DNA of 64,000 bases. Origin: Rhizobium sp. 18055. Lineage in GTDB: Bacteria; Pseudomonadota; Alphaproteobacteria; Rhizobiales; Rhizobiaceae. The stretch lies in NCBI RefSeq assembly GCF_902706285.1, contig NZ_CACSKD010000017.1, positions 1 to 64,000 on the forward strand, in the 5' to 3' direction. The translations under genes were made by a program, and so were the position numbers. This document shows positions 7,732-16,395 of the stretch, one piece after another. The notes beneath the pieces were generated by a model. That model was not told the DNA's origin, made no database searches, and saw only the letters and a list, made by a program, of their open reading frames with translations. Each line of letters begins with the position of its first letter. Within the stretch, counting starts at the first letter, position 1.

Positions 7732-9357
7732 CTATTCCTCTTGCGTCAACCACTTCTGGATGACCGGCACATCGTCATCGCCAAGCATGTGGCCGGTCGG
7801 GATGATGCTCGAATCAACCGTTGCACCGGAGCTCTTCAGGCGTGTTTCCAGGTCGCTGGCATATTTGCCATAGGCATCCGTCTTGCCGCTGATGACCAGC
7901 AGGTCGGTACCCTTGAGGTCGGCATGCGGGTAGTCGCTGAGGACCGGCATGGAGCGCAGCAGAACCGCCTTATGGACCAGGTTCGGGTGAAGATAGAGCA
8001 GCGAGTTCAGAAGATTGGCGCCGTTCGAATAGCCGACATAGACGAGTTTTTTCGGGTCCAGCCCGTATGATTTCACCGCCCCGTCGATGAAGGCGGCGAA
8101 GGCTTCCGCCTCGCTCTTGATGTCCTGCTGGTCGAAGGAGAATGGCGTGATCCGCTTGTACCAGCGCGGAATGCCTTCCTCCGTCGCCCGCCCGCGCACG
8201 CCGAGCAGCGTCGCGCGCGGCGCCACCTTGTGCAGCAGCGGCATCAGCGTCGTCTCGTTGCCGCCCGAACCATGCAGCAGCACCAGAACGGTGCCGTCGG
8301 GGTCCGGCGGCGTGTAGAAGCGGTGCACGAAGGGCAGGTCGCGATAGTTGACGCGCGGCTCGCCGGGCATCGAAAACTGCGGCAGCACCACCTTCAGGTC
8401 CTTGAGGTCGGTGATCGGGTCCTTCGGCACGAACAGCTTTTCGCCCAGCGTCTCCAACGGCTCGTCCACCATCATGCCGGGTTTGTCCGTCGCCAGCTCG
8501 ATCAACGAGCCACCCGGCTCGCGCACATAGAGCGAGCGGAAATACTTGCGGTCATGCACGTTGATGTCGGCTTCGGACGCCCCTTCATCCTCTAGCTTTT
8601 TGTGGACACCGGCCAATGCTTCGTCATCGGCCGCGCGGAATGCCACGTGGTCGAAAGTGCCGGTTCCCGGCGCGCCGGACCAGAAGCCCTTGGCGTTCCT
8701 GACGTCGATGATGTCGCCGGACTGCGAAACCAGACGGTCGATGTTGCCGCGGCTTTCCTGGAAGCGGTAGCCGAAATGGCTCTCGACGAAGCTGCGGCTT
8801 TCGTCCGGCTTTTCGGTCAGCATGGTCGCCCCGCGCACCCGCTGGACGGCATGCTCCACCGGCACGCCGGCCTTGTCCCAAACCGCGGGAGATTTCAGCC
8901 TCGGGGTACCGGCCAGCTTGACGATGATATTGTCGGGGTCTTTCAGCCGCAGCACCGGCTCGCCGAATTCATCGGCCGGCCCTTCGGTGCGGATACCGAA
9001 GCTCATTGCCCGCGTCAGCCAGTAGCCGATGCTCGACGGGTCGATCGCCAGCCCGAGTTCGCTGAGTTGCCCGAAGCCGGCCCTTCCGGCCGCGCCATCT
9101 TCCCAGACAAGGAACGTCACGAGAGAGCCGGGTGTGCCTTCCGCATCGCCGTAGAACAGATGCAGCTGCGTAGCGTCCTCGAAGCCTGCCGTCTGCTTCA
9201 CCAGTCGCATGCCGAGAAAGCCCGCGTAGAAATCGACATTCGCCTGCACCTTGCGGGTCAGAAGCGTGATGTGGTGGATGCCAGATACCATAGAGGGAAG
9301 CCCGGATTGCATGGGGGACAGAAGGAGCGCGGAGATGAGGGTGAGTATAACTGTCAT
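7732..9357 (-). CDS. Fusion of ring-cleaving dioxygenase (two VOC domains) and alpha/beta hydrolase, 541 aa
   Basis: Residues 23-300 are a two-domain VOC (glyoxalase-fold) protein of the ring-cleaving dioxygenase group (MhqO/LinE-like). The presumed metal ligands are His28/29 in GIHHITLL, His237 in FDHVAF and Glu287 in GSLIELATD. Residues 345-541 are an alpha/beta hydrolase like MhqD: LLHGSGGNET, nucleophile Ser444 in GYSNGAN, Asp494 and His523 in PTGHM. In Firmicutes these two activities are separate genes of quinone/catechol resistance. The ATG overlaps the stop of the upstream hybrid kinase (ATGA), so translation is probably coupled. ATG at 9291 (MVSGIHHI) is an alternative start matching the usual family N-terminus. 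Confidence 0.85.
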   Translation of the reverse strand: MTVILTLISALLLSPMQSGLPSMVSGIHHITLLTRKVQANVDFYAGFLGMRLVKQTAGFEDATQLHLFYGDAEGTPGSLVTFLVWEDGAAGRAGFGQLSELGLAIDPSSIGYWLTRAMSFGIRTEGPADEFGEPVLRLKDPDNIIVKLAGTPRLKSPAVWDKAGVPVEHAVQRVRGATMLTEKPDESRSFVESHFGYRFQESRGNIDRLVSQSGDIIDVRNAKGFWSGAPGTGTFDHVAFRAADDEALAGVHKKLEDEGASEADINVHDRKYFRSLYVREPGGSLIELATDKPGMMVDEPLETLGEKLFVPKDPITDLKDLKVVLPQFSMPGEPRVNYRDLPFVHRFYTPPDPDGTVLVLLHGSGGNETTLMPLLHKVAPRATLLGVRGRATEEGIPRWYKRITPFSFDQQDIKSEAEAFAAFIDGAVKSYGLDPKKLVYVGYSNGANLLNSLLYLHPNLVHKAVLLRSMPVLSDYPHADLKGTDLLVISGKTDAYGKYASDLETRLKSSGATVDSSIIPTGHMLGDDDVPVIQKWLTQEE

Positions 9358-10967
9358 ATCATTGCGTTTGCTGGGTGCCTTGTTTGCTCTGCATAAAGAA
9401 TTAGGGCATCTCCGCAAGGCTGCAAATCCAAAGTCCCAAGATCTTCCAGCGCCAGCTGCAATTGCTGCAGCGTCGGTGGCTTGATCATATAGGCGCGCGC
9501 ACCCAGCGCCTTGGCGCGCTGCATGTCGTCCTCATCGCTTGATGTGCTGAGGATACAGACCGGAATCCGGCTCAGCCGCGTGTCTGCCGAAAGTGCGCCG
9601 AGCACCTCGAATCCGTCCATGATCGGCATGTTGATATCGAGCAACATGAGATCGATCAAAGGATCGTGACCATCGCTCGCTCGCTCTTCGAGAAGCCGCA
9701 TCGCCTCTTGCCCGTTGGTCGCGATGTGCAGGTTGAAACTGACCTTCTCCCGCTTCATCAGCTTTATCTTCAAAAGCTGCACATCGGCGGGGCTGTCTTC
9801 CACCAGCAGAACCTCCGCCACGCGGCCGATCCCGTCTGTCCGCTGCTCGGCTCGCTGCGGGTTCAGCGCGTCAACAGCCGTCTCGGCGGCGGCAGGCAGC
9901 GCCAGCGGCAGTTCCACGATGAATGTCGTGCCGCCATCCTCTGCGTCCTCGCACCAGATGGCGCCGCCATGCAGCTGCGCGATGCGCCGACAGATTGCCA
10001 GCCCCAGCCCCGTCCCCTCGATGCCGCGGCCGACCAGCCGCTTGAAGGGTTGAAAGATCAGGTCGCGATGATCGGGCGCGATACCCGGCCCGTTGTCACT
10101 GACCGCAATCCGGCAGAGCGGACCGTTGCCGAGTGTCGAAATCCGTACCTCAGGAACCTCGGCCTCGCAGTATTTGATCGCATTGGAAACCACATTCTGT
10201 AGCAGCTGCACCAACAGCGTCCCGTCACCCATGACGTCCGGCAATGCGCCACGCTTGATCTCGGCGCGCCGGCTGTCGATCTGTTCGCGCAGATTGCGCT
10301 CCACCTGGTCGATCACCGCGGACAGCGAGACTGGCTTTACCTCCAGATCACCGGAGGCCTCGAGCTTCGAAAAGCCCGACACCTTGACGATCAGATCCTC
10401 CATGTGGTCTGCGGCGCTCAGCACATAGTCGAGCAGATCGTGATCTTCACCGCCGAGCGAAGGCGACGCCTGCAGCAGCTTGCTGAACGACTTGATCGTC
10501 CTCAGCGGCTCCTTCAGGTCATGCGCCATGGCGCGGGTAAAGATCTCCAGCGACTGCTGCTTCTGCTCAAGCCTGGTCGCCAGGTCGCCATGCATGACGG
10601 CGCTCTGGATGCAGCGGTGCAGCGTTTCCGGCGACAGCGTATCCTTGGTCAGATAATCGCGCGCACCGCCCTTCATCACCTCGACGGCAATCGTCTCGCT
10701 GCCCTGGCCGGTCAGCATGATCACATTGGCCGAAGGATCGAGCTTCAGGATCTCCTCGAGCACGCCGACGCCGTCGCGGCCGGGCAGCGAGTAGTCGAGC
10801 AACACGCAGTCGGGCCGCTTCCGCGCATGGAGCGCAAGGCCCTCCTCGCCGGTCTCCGCCTCGAACACCGCGTAGCTTGCGCCCGGCACCCGCGACAGCA
10901 TCCGCCGGTAGACCTCGCGGTCGTCGATATTGTCGTCGATGATCAGGACAGCGCTGCCCTCCGGCAT
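9354..10967 (-). CDS. Hybrid two-component protein: receiver - histidine kinase - receiver, 537 aa
   Basis: Order of domains: receiver (residues 5-120; acidic pocket DDNIDD, phospho-acceptor Asp58 in VLLDYSLPG, Lys in YLTKD), HisKA with phospho-acceptor His149 in AMAHDLKEPLR, HATPase (SNAIKY, DNGPGI, GTGLGLAI), then a second receiver (VLLVEDSPAD ... MLLDINMP ... MIKPP). There is no membrane segment, so it is a soluble relay protein that can be phosphorylated by another kinase and pass phosphate on. It sits four bases after the CheY-like gene and overlaps the dioxygenase/hydrolase gene, in one leftward operon with a membrane kinase. Confidence 0.9.
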   Translation of the reverse strand: MPEGSAVLIIDDNIDDREVYRRMLSRVPGASYAVFEAETGEEGLALHARKRPDCVLLDYSLPGRDGVGVLEEILKLDPSANVIMLTGQGSETIAVEVMKGGARDYLTKDTLSPETLHRCIQSAVMHGDLATRLEQKQQSLEIFTRAMAHDLKEPLRTIKSFSKLLQASPSLGGEDHDLLDYVLSAADHMEDLIVKVSGFSKLEASGDLEVKPVSLSAVIDQVERNLREQIDSRRAEIKRGALPDVMGDGTLLVQLLQNVVSNAIKYCEAEVPEVRISTLGNGPLCRIAVSDNGPGIAPDHRDLIFQPFKRLVGRGIEGTGLGLAICRRIAQLHGGAIWCEDAEDGGTTFIVELPLALPAAAETAVDALNPQRAEQRTDGIGRVAEVLLVEDSPADVQLLKIKLMKREKVSFNLHIATNGQEAMRLLEERASDGHDPLIDLMLLDINMPIMDGFEVLGALSADTRLSRIPVCILSTSSDEDDMQRAKALGARAYMIKPPTLQQLQLALEDLGTLDLQPCGDALILYAEQTRHPANAMI

Positions 10968-10971
10968 GGCT

Positions 10972-11397
10972 TCACCCTTCCAGCGGCAGAATGGCGATCT
11001 CGAACCAGTATTCCTTCAGCCGCTGGATCGCCGCAAACAGGCCGTCGAGATCGACCGGTTTCTGCACATAGGTATTGGCGCCCAGCGCATAGCAGCCCTC
11101 GATGTCGCGCTCGTCGTCCGAAGTGGTCAGGATCACCACCGGGATCTTGCGCCAGGTCGGATTGGACTTGATCATTTCCAGCGTCTTGCGCCCGTCCAGC
11201 CCCGGCATGTTGAGGTCGAGCAGGATCAGGCCCGGCCGCGTCTCCATCGTGGCGAGCATATCAAGCGCCTCCTGGCCGGACGGTGCCCACTGCACCGGGT
11301 TCTTCAGGTTGGCGCGCTTGAAGGCGCGGATCGTCGCTTCGAAATCGTCCTCGCTGTCTTCGACGATCAGGATCGGCTGTGATTCACGTTGCGGCAT
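10972..11397 (-). CDS. Single-domain response regulator (Rcp1-like), 141 aa
   Basis: A stand-alone receiver with the acidic pair VEDSEDD near residue 13, phospho-acceptor Asp61 in LILLDLNMPGLDG, Thr in ILTTSDDE, and Lys in VQKPVD. The insertion-rich layout (ETRPGLILL, TWRKIPVV) is that of Rcp1-type regulators that pair with phytochrome-like kinases. The start at 11397 has GAGGG just upstream and overlaps the end of the membrane kinase gene by 14 bases. It has no output domain, so it probably passes the signal by protein contact, perhaps to the next gene's hybrid kinase. Confidence 0.9.
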   Translation of the reverse strand: MPQRESQPILIVEDSEDDFEATIRAFKRANLKNPVQWAPSGQEALDMLATMETRPGLILLDLNMPGLDGRKTLEMIKSNPTWRKIPVVILTTSDDERDIEGCYALGANTYVQKPVDLDGLFAAIQRLKEYWFEIAILPLEG

Positions 11398-13531
11398 GTT
11401 GGCCCTCGCGCTTGTGACCCAATGTAAAATAGAAAGTGGTGCCCTGGCCGATCTCGGACTCGAGCCAGACATCGCCGTCATGGCGGCCGATGATCTTGCG
11501 CACGAATGTCAGGCCGGCACCCGTGCCATCATCCGTGTCCTGGGGCTTTTCGAGCCGCTTGAAGATACGGAAGATGTCCTCGTGAAACTCTTTTGGAATG
11601 CCCTTGCCATTGTCGCGAACGAAGTAGACGTCCCGCACCGGGCTGCCGCTTTCGCTGCCAAGCCTGGCGACATGGCCGATCGTCACGACCGGTTCGGGCT
11701 TGTCATTGTATTTGACGGCATTGGTGATCAGGTTGCGGTACACCTCCGTCAGCCGCAGCTGATCGCAGACCACCTCCGGCAGCGGCCCCTCGACAAGCAC
11801 CTTCGCCTGCCGTTCCTCCAGGTAGAGCTCCATCGTCGAGACCACGTCCTTGACCACGGCATGGACATCGGTGCGCTTGATCGCCAGCTGCTGGCGCCCG
11901 ATCCGCGAGAAATAGAGCAGGTCGTTGACCAGCTTCTCCATCCGCTGACTGAGCTTGACGATGCGGTTGAGGCGCCTGACGCCATCCTCGTCGAGCACCT
12001 TTTCGTAGTCTTCCAGCAGGAAGCGCGAGTGATTGTGCATGCCGCGCAACGGCTCCTTCAGGTCATGCGAGGCAATATACGCGAACTCGTCGAGATCGGT
12101 ATTGCTGCGCTCCAGATCATCGGTGTAGGCCTGAAGCTGGCCAAGCATCGTCCGCAACTGCTGCTCCTGCGCCACCCGCAGGCTGATATCCCTGAGGATG
12201 GCGACAAAGGTCACGGCTGGCCCTGTTGTGAAGGCGCTCAGCGACACATCGAGCGGAAACTCCTCACCATGCCTGCGCAATCCCGAGATCGTGCTGGTCG
12301 TTCCCGTGGTGTGCCGTGCGCCGGCGCGCAGATAGTCTTCGATGTAGCGGTCGAGCCCAGGGTGATGGGCTTCCGGCAAGAGGATGTGCACATGCTGGCC
12401 GATTGCTTCGCCGGCCGTGTAGCCGAACATGTCCTCGGCCGCCGGATTGAACAGCGAAATGTTGCCATCCGGATCGATGGCGATGATCGCATTCGGCGTG
12501 TAGCGGGTGACCGTGTCGAAGCGGATGCGCTCGGCGTCCAGACTGTCGCTTTTCCGGTGGAAATAGAACACGAAAACCGCCACCAGCCAGAGCGTGGCAA
12601 CTGTTATCGCCCGGTTCGCGGCCTCATAATCATAATGCGCGCCGTCCCGATCGATGGCGAAAAATCCAAGCAGGATCAGCACCGAGCAGACCAGTGCCAG
12701 GCTGAACGGCGCTGTCCGGCTGCTGAACCAGAGCGAGGTCAGAACCAGCGGCAGGTAGAGCATGCCGTTTGCCACGCCAAGCGGCGTATAGAGATCGACG
12801 AGAAGCCCGACGAGGCAGATCGTGGCCGGTAGCCACACCGGCATGCCACCATGATTTTCCGGCTGCAGCCACCAGGAGCGCACGAGCATGGCAGATCCGA
12901 GCAACAGCGCACCCGCGGCCGTGTGGATCGCCATCCCGATATTCGGTCCCCATCGGTAAATATGTTCGGCGTGCACCGCGTAGCCAGCGAGTGCGGCTAT
13001 CCCGAGCCCGCTGACGACATAGCCGATCAGTTCTTCGAACAGCCGCGCCTTGCCTCTCTGCTCCGGCGGCGTCAGCGCCAGCGAAAGGTTGGAGAAGAAC
13101 AGGATCACCGCCGTGTTCGGCGCCATGCCGCCGCCGACCCGTGCGAAAAAGTCGGTATCGACAAAGATACCGGCCAGAAAATGCTCCATGACCTGATGCT
13201 GTCGCCCGACAGACGCAAGTTCGAGCAGGCGCATGCCGCTCATGACGGTCGCGAGGGAAAACAGCAGGAACGCGCCCAAACGTGCACGAGCGCCTCTCCG
13301 CACGGAGAAAATGAGGCCGGCCCCGGTCAATGCAAAGCAGATGGACGTATTGATGGCCATGGCCGACGACAGGTGCATCACCGTCAGGATCGGCTCGACC
13401 TGCCGCAGCCAGGCGATGAAGATCGATAGCCCCAGCAGCAGGATGAGCCCGCCGAGGACGACTGTGGTCAAACGATGCCGTTCCTGGCGCCCGGGGGCAC
13501 TCGTCCTTCGACCAATGATCGGCTTCACCAC
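11384..13531 (-). CDS. Membrane PAS-domain sensor histidine kinase, 715 aa
   Basis: The N-terminal ~330 residues hold about eight hydrophobic segments and resemble a MASE-type membrane sensor. A PAS domain follows (FDTVTRYTPNAIIAIDPDGNISLFN through the PAC segment VTFVAILRDISLRVAQ). HisKA carries His489 in IASHDLKEPLRG, and HATPase shows NLITNAVKY, DNGKGIPKE and GTGAGLTFV. The HDLKEPLR type groups it with phytochrome-like kinases. The GTG start is preceded by GGAG. It heads the leftward operon with a CheY-like regulator, a hybrid kinase and the dioxygenase/hydrolase fusion. The stimulus is unknown. Confidence 0.88.
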   Translation of the reverse strand: MVKPIIGRRTSAPGRQERHRLTTVVLGGLILLLGLSIFIAWLRQVEPILTVMHLSSAMAINTSICFALTGAGLIFSVRRGARARLGAFLLFSLATVMSGMRLLELASVGRQHQVMEHFLAGIFVDTDFFARVGGGMAPNTAVILFFSNLSLALTPPEQRGKARLFEELIGYVVSGLGIAALAGYAVHAEHIYRWGPNIGMAIHTAAGALLLGSAMLVRSWWLQPENHGGMPVWLPATICLVGLLVDLYTPLGVANGMLYLPLVLTSLWFSSRTAPFSLALVCSVLILLGFFAIDRDGAHYDYEAANRAITVATLWLVAVFVFYFHRKSDSLDAERIRFDTVTRYTPNAIIAIDPDGNISLFNPAAEDMFGYTAGEAIGQHVHILLPEAHHPGLDRYIEDYLRAGARHTTGTTSTISGLRRHGEEFPLDVSLSAFTTGPAVTFVAILRDISLRVAQEQQLRTMLGQLQAYTDDLERSNTDLDEFAYIASHDLKEPLRGMHNHSRFLLEDYEKVLDEDGVRRLNRIVKLSQRMEKLVNDLLYFSRIGRQQLAIKRTDVHAVVKDVVSTMELYLEERQAKVLVEGPLPEVVCDQLRLTEVYRNLITNAVKYNDKPEPVVTIGHVARLGSESGSPVRDVYFVRDNGKGIPKEFHEDIFRIFKRLEKPQDTDDGTGAGLTFVRKIIGRHDGDVWLESEIGQGTTFYFTLGHKREGQHAAT

Positions 13532-13659
13532 GCGTTGTTCTCCGGTCCCGCGGTTACTATTTCCAGAATTGGAAATTATTCAATATACATCTGTTGCGAT
13601 GGTTGTGGCTTCGTCCAGACGTGAAGCGTTCAGTTGCAGTGGGATCGGAGAGGGCGGTC

Positions 13660-14028
13660 ATGGCGGCGGTATTTTATGTGGACGACAGCCGCGACGACCT
13701 GTTTTACGCCGAGTATATCTGCAGGAAGCAGCAGGCCGATATCGACCTGACCTGCTTTTCGACGAGCCAGGCAGCTTTCGAAGCGCTGCGCACACGCCAG
13801 GCAGAAGGTTTGGCATTGCCGGACCTTTTGATCGTCGATCTCTACATGCCCCTCGATAGCGGACTGGTACTCGTGGCGCGCTTGCGCTCTGATAGACACT
13901 TCGCGTCACTGCGAATCGCCGTGTGTTCCGGCTCGGATGCCGAAGCAGATCGCGAACGGGCGCTGGCCTCCGGGGCGGATCTATATGTTGAAAAGCCCAT
14001 CAGTCTCAGTGCTCTCACCCAGGATTGA
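13660..14028 (+). CDS. Single-domain response regulator, 122 aa
   Basis: A receiver domain alone: acidic residues in FYVDDSRDD at 6-13, phospho-acceptor Asp60 in LLIVDLYMPLDSG, and the conserved Lys in YVEKPISL. The ATG at 13660 is chosen because GGAG lies at good spacing; the longer frame to 13594 adds residues unlike the family. It is divergent from the membrane-kinase operon, about 130 bases away, which suggests it may serve the same signalling group. It has no output domain. Confidence 0.85.
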   Translation: MAAVFYVDDSRDDLFYAEYICRKQQADIDLTCFSTSQAAFEALRTRQAEGLALPDLLIVDLYMPLDSGLVLVARLRSDRHFASLRIAVCSGSDAEADRERALASGADLYVEKPISLSALTQD

Positions 14029-14435
14029 CAATAGCCATCAAAGGCGTTCAGCTTATTTAGGTATTTCTGACGCAGGGGTTGCAAGTCTGATTGACACGAC
14101 TTTGGCTACATCTCAAAATATACACTGACAGGGTTGGGGAGGAGTGCCGAGAGAGCCGATTGACTTTTGTTTGCCGAAACAAACGCAGACGAACCATTGA
14201 CTGAAAGCCCGCCGACTCTCTCCGATACCCAAGGGCACCGCTCTCCGCATGCTAGGGGCATGAATGCGCAAAGATGTTGGACCGGGGCAAGTGTTGCATG
14301 CCGACTTCGTGATCGGGCTTCTGCAATCTCGTCTCTCGACAGTCTTCGCATTGTTATTAACTGTACCAGTCTGGCGCGTGTATCCTCAAATGTCGGGATA
14401 CCGTCTTTGCTGGTATCAAAAGGCAGGAATGCGGA
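14029..14435. other. Intergenic region, no gene seen
   Basis: About 400 bases between the stand-alone receiver and the LuxR-type regulator. Short open frames occur on both strands but have unusual composition and no ribosome-binding sites. The region presumably carries the promoter of the LuxR-type gene. I see no clear palindrome of the lux-box type and no strong terminator. Confidence 0.35.
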
Positions 14436-15140
14436 ATGAGTGGCGCAGTGGCACTTCCATTTCACGCTGGCCCTGAACTCGGGCGGGCGATCAATCGGAC
14501 GGATTTCTTTCGCCTGTTGAAGGCGGCAGCGCACCACTATGCTTTCGATAGCTTCGCGCTTGCCCGCATTTCCGAGGCCTCGCAGCCCTTTGGCGCCCGC
14601 GACATCATCATCACCAATGTCGCCGAGCGCCAGGCCGGCTTCTTCATCTACGCGATGAGCCGGGCGCTGGGCTTCATCAAGACCAAGGCCATACAGTTCC
14701 TCGCCACCCCCCTGAGTGGCAGGGCCGGCAACCTGCAGAACTATCCGCCCGATCTCGTGCTCAATGAGTTCGACGCAAACGCCTTTCTGCTCATCCCGCT
14801 GTTCACGCCGGAGGGGCGGCGCTACTGCGTGGCCTTCAGCGGCAAGCGACAGGAGCCGGCGCAGGGCGAGGTCGCCGATATCCTGCTCGACACGATGCGG
14901 ATCTTCGACAAGTTCTATGAGGAAATTCTCGTCAACGAAATGTCCGGACGCCTGACCCAGCGTGAGAACGAAGTCGTTCGCTGGACCAGCGAGGGCAAGA
15001 CCTCAGCGGAGATCGCCATCATCCTCGGCCTGTCGGAACACACCGTCAATTCGCACATCGCCTCTTCCGTCAGGAAGCTCGGTGCGGTCAACCGCGTGCA
15101 TATGGTGGCGATGGCGCTGCGGATGGGGTTGGTCTCGTGA
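14436..15140 (+). CDS. LuxR-family transcriptional regulator, 234 aa
   Basis: Residues 15-150 form an autoinducer-binding-like domain. Residues 170-232 are a LuxR helix-turn-helix: LTQRENEVVRWTSEGKTSAE, IAIILGLSEHTVNSHI, then VRKLGAVNRVHMVAMA. In the N-terminal part I do not see the Trp/Tyr/Asp set that binds acyl-homoserine lactones in TraR or LuxR, so this may be a LuxR solo with another or no ligand, like VisN and VisR. Its stop overlaps the GTG of the following receiver gene by four bases, so the two are co-translated. Confidence 0.85.
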   Translation: MSGAVALPFHAGPELGRAINRTDFFRLLKAAAHHYAFDSFALARISEASQPFGARDIIITNVAERQAGFFIYAMSRALGFIKTKAIQFLATPLSGRAGNLQNYPPDLVLNEFDANAFLLIPLFTPEGRRYCVAFSGKRQEPAQGEVADILLDTMRIFDKFYEEILVNEMSGRLTQRENEVVRWTSEGKTSAEIAIILGLSEHTVNSHIASSVRKLGAVNRVHMVAMALRMGLVS

Positions 15141-15592
15141 TCGGACAGGCTGAAATGAGCGCGGCAGCGATCGGCCGCGATGCCGTCAAGCTTCTCTTCG
15201 TGGACGACGAATTCATCGAATTCCGATCCTTGAAGAAGACGATCGCAACGCTCACCGATCCGCCGGTAGATATGGTGTATGCGCAATCCGTGAGCGATGC
15301 GCTGGCCAAGCTCGCCACCGGATCTTTCGACCTGATCCTGCTCGACAACCGGCTACTGCCGAACGACGATTTTCGCCAGACTGCTCCGAAGCTCCGCGCA
15401 GCCGGCTATACCGGCCCGATCGGCATCGTCTCGATGGATGTGTCGGACGGATATTTCCAGCAGTTCCAGGACTATGGCGTGGACTTCCGTATCGGCAAGG
15501 ACGAGATCGATGTCGAGACGCTGCAGCACATCATCCGTGAATATGTCCGCTATGACATGCCCGACGTCTGGAAAGACGATTACAACGTCTGA
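15137..15592 (+). CDS. Single-domain response regulator, 151 aa
   Basis: A stand-alone receiver: FVDDEF at 21-26, Asp70 in LILLDNRLLPN as phospho-acceptor, Ser in IVSMD, and Lys in RIGKDE. The start is either the GTG at 15137, overlapping the luxR stop, or the ATG at 15155; both leave the domain whole. It is convergent with the soluble histidine kinase at 15597-16289, with four bases between their stops, which makes that kinase a likely partner. Output is unknown. Confidence 0.85.
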   Translation: MIGQAEMSAAAIGRDAVKLLFVDDEFIEFRSLKKTIATLTDPPVDMVYAQSVSDALAKLATGSFDLILLDNRLLPNDDFRQTAPKLRAAGYTGPIGIVSMDVSDGYFQQFQDYGVDFRIGKDEIDVETLQHIIREYVRYDMPDVWKDDYNV

Positions 15593-15596
15593 CGCA

Positions 15597-16289
15597 CTAC
15601 TGGACCGGTAGCTGGACCGCGAACTGGCTGCCGCTTTCGTCCGACCGTTCGAGGCGGATCGAGCCGCCCAGCGCAGCAATCAGGTCACGCGATGCCGTCA
15701 GCCCAAGCCCCGGTCGCTTCGCAACGCCATCGGGCTGCATCGTCCAGAAAGCGGTGAAGATATTGCCCTGCTGCTCGCTCGGGATACCCGGGCCGTTGTC
15801 GGAGACAAGCACCGTCCAGGTCGCTCCACGGGTATCCGCCTCGACCCGGACGCGTGGGGCTGCCGCGCCCCGATGCACCAGCGCATTGGCGATGATGTTT
15901 TTCAGAGCCAGCCGCAGCAGGGTCGCATCGCTCCTGACGTTGGCCAGCACGTCGATCTCGATCGTCGCATCGCGTGCCTCGATCTCGTTCCTGAGCTCGG
16001 CCCATATATCCCTGACCAACTGGCCAACATCGACGTCGCCGATCGACAGTGTCGGCGCACCGGATGCGAAACCGACCAGCGCCTTCGTCATCCCCTGCGC
16101 CGCTTGCGCCTTGGCGAGGATGGTCTTCAGGTAATCCACATGCTCCTCATCGAGCCGGTCGCCGAGATCGTCGAGCAGGATTTCCGCATACATCGCAATA
16201 TGTCGCAGCGGCGATTGCAGGTCGTGCGATGCGATGGCGAGGAAACGCTTGACCCGCGCTTCGTCTGTCTCTGTCGTCGATGATGGCAT
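15597..16289 (-). CDS. Soluble sensor histidine kinase, 230 aa
   Basis: A minimal kinase without a sensor region: HisKA with His22 in AIASHDLQSPLRH and HATPase with KNIIANALVH, DNGPGIPSEQ and RPGLGLTASRDLIAALGG. No transmembrane helix is present, so any stimulus must come from a partner protein or the cytoplasm. ATG 16289 is chosen for the upstream GGAG; a longer frame to 16343 is possible, but its start falls inside the secDF terminator hairpin. It is convergent with the receiver gene at 15137-15592. Confidence 0.85.
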   Translation of the reverse strand: MPSSTTETDEARVKRFLAIASHDLQSPLRHIAMYAEILLDDLGDRLDEEHVDYLKTILAKAQAAQGMTKALVGFASGAPTLSIGDVDVGQLVRDIWAELRNEIEARDATIEIDVLANVRSDATLLRLALKNIIANALVHRGAAAPRVRVEADTRGATWTVLVSDNGPGIPSEQQGNIFTAFWTMQPDGVAKRPGLGLTASRDLIAALGGSIRLERSDESGSQFAVQLPVQ

Positions 16290-16324
16290 GGTCCGATGCT
16301 CCAACCCTTGCTGGAGAATAGAAA

Positions 16325-16354
16325 GCGGGCGCCGGTTCTGCAACCGGCGCCCGC
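16325..16354 (-). terminator. Rho-independent terminator of secDF
   Basis: A perfect 13-bp stem, GCGGGCGCCGGTT paired with AACCGGCGCCCGC, has a four-base loop (16338-16341). On the minus strand it is followed by TTTCTATTCT, which serves as a U-rich tract. It lies just after the stop of secDF. Confidence 0.75.
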
Positions 16355-16395
16355 ATCAATTTCCGATCAGCAACCTGTATTCGTTGCGAATGTCG

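Noticed and set aside
11102..12832. 576-codon open frame on the plus strand
   Set aside because: Antisense to the membrane kinase and its receiver, both of which are complete.
14106..14537. 143-codon open frame on the minus strand before the LuxR-type gene
   Set aside because: Overlaps the luxR start on the opposite strand and has Cys/Arg/Ser-rich chance composition.
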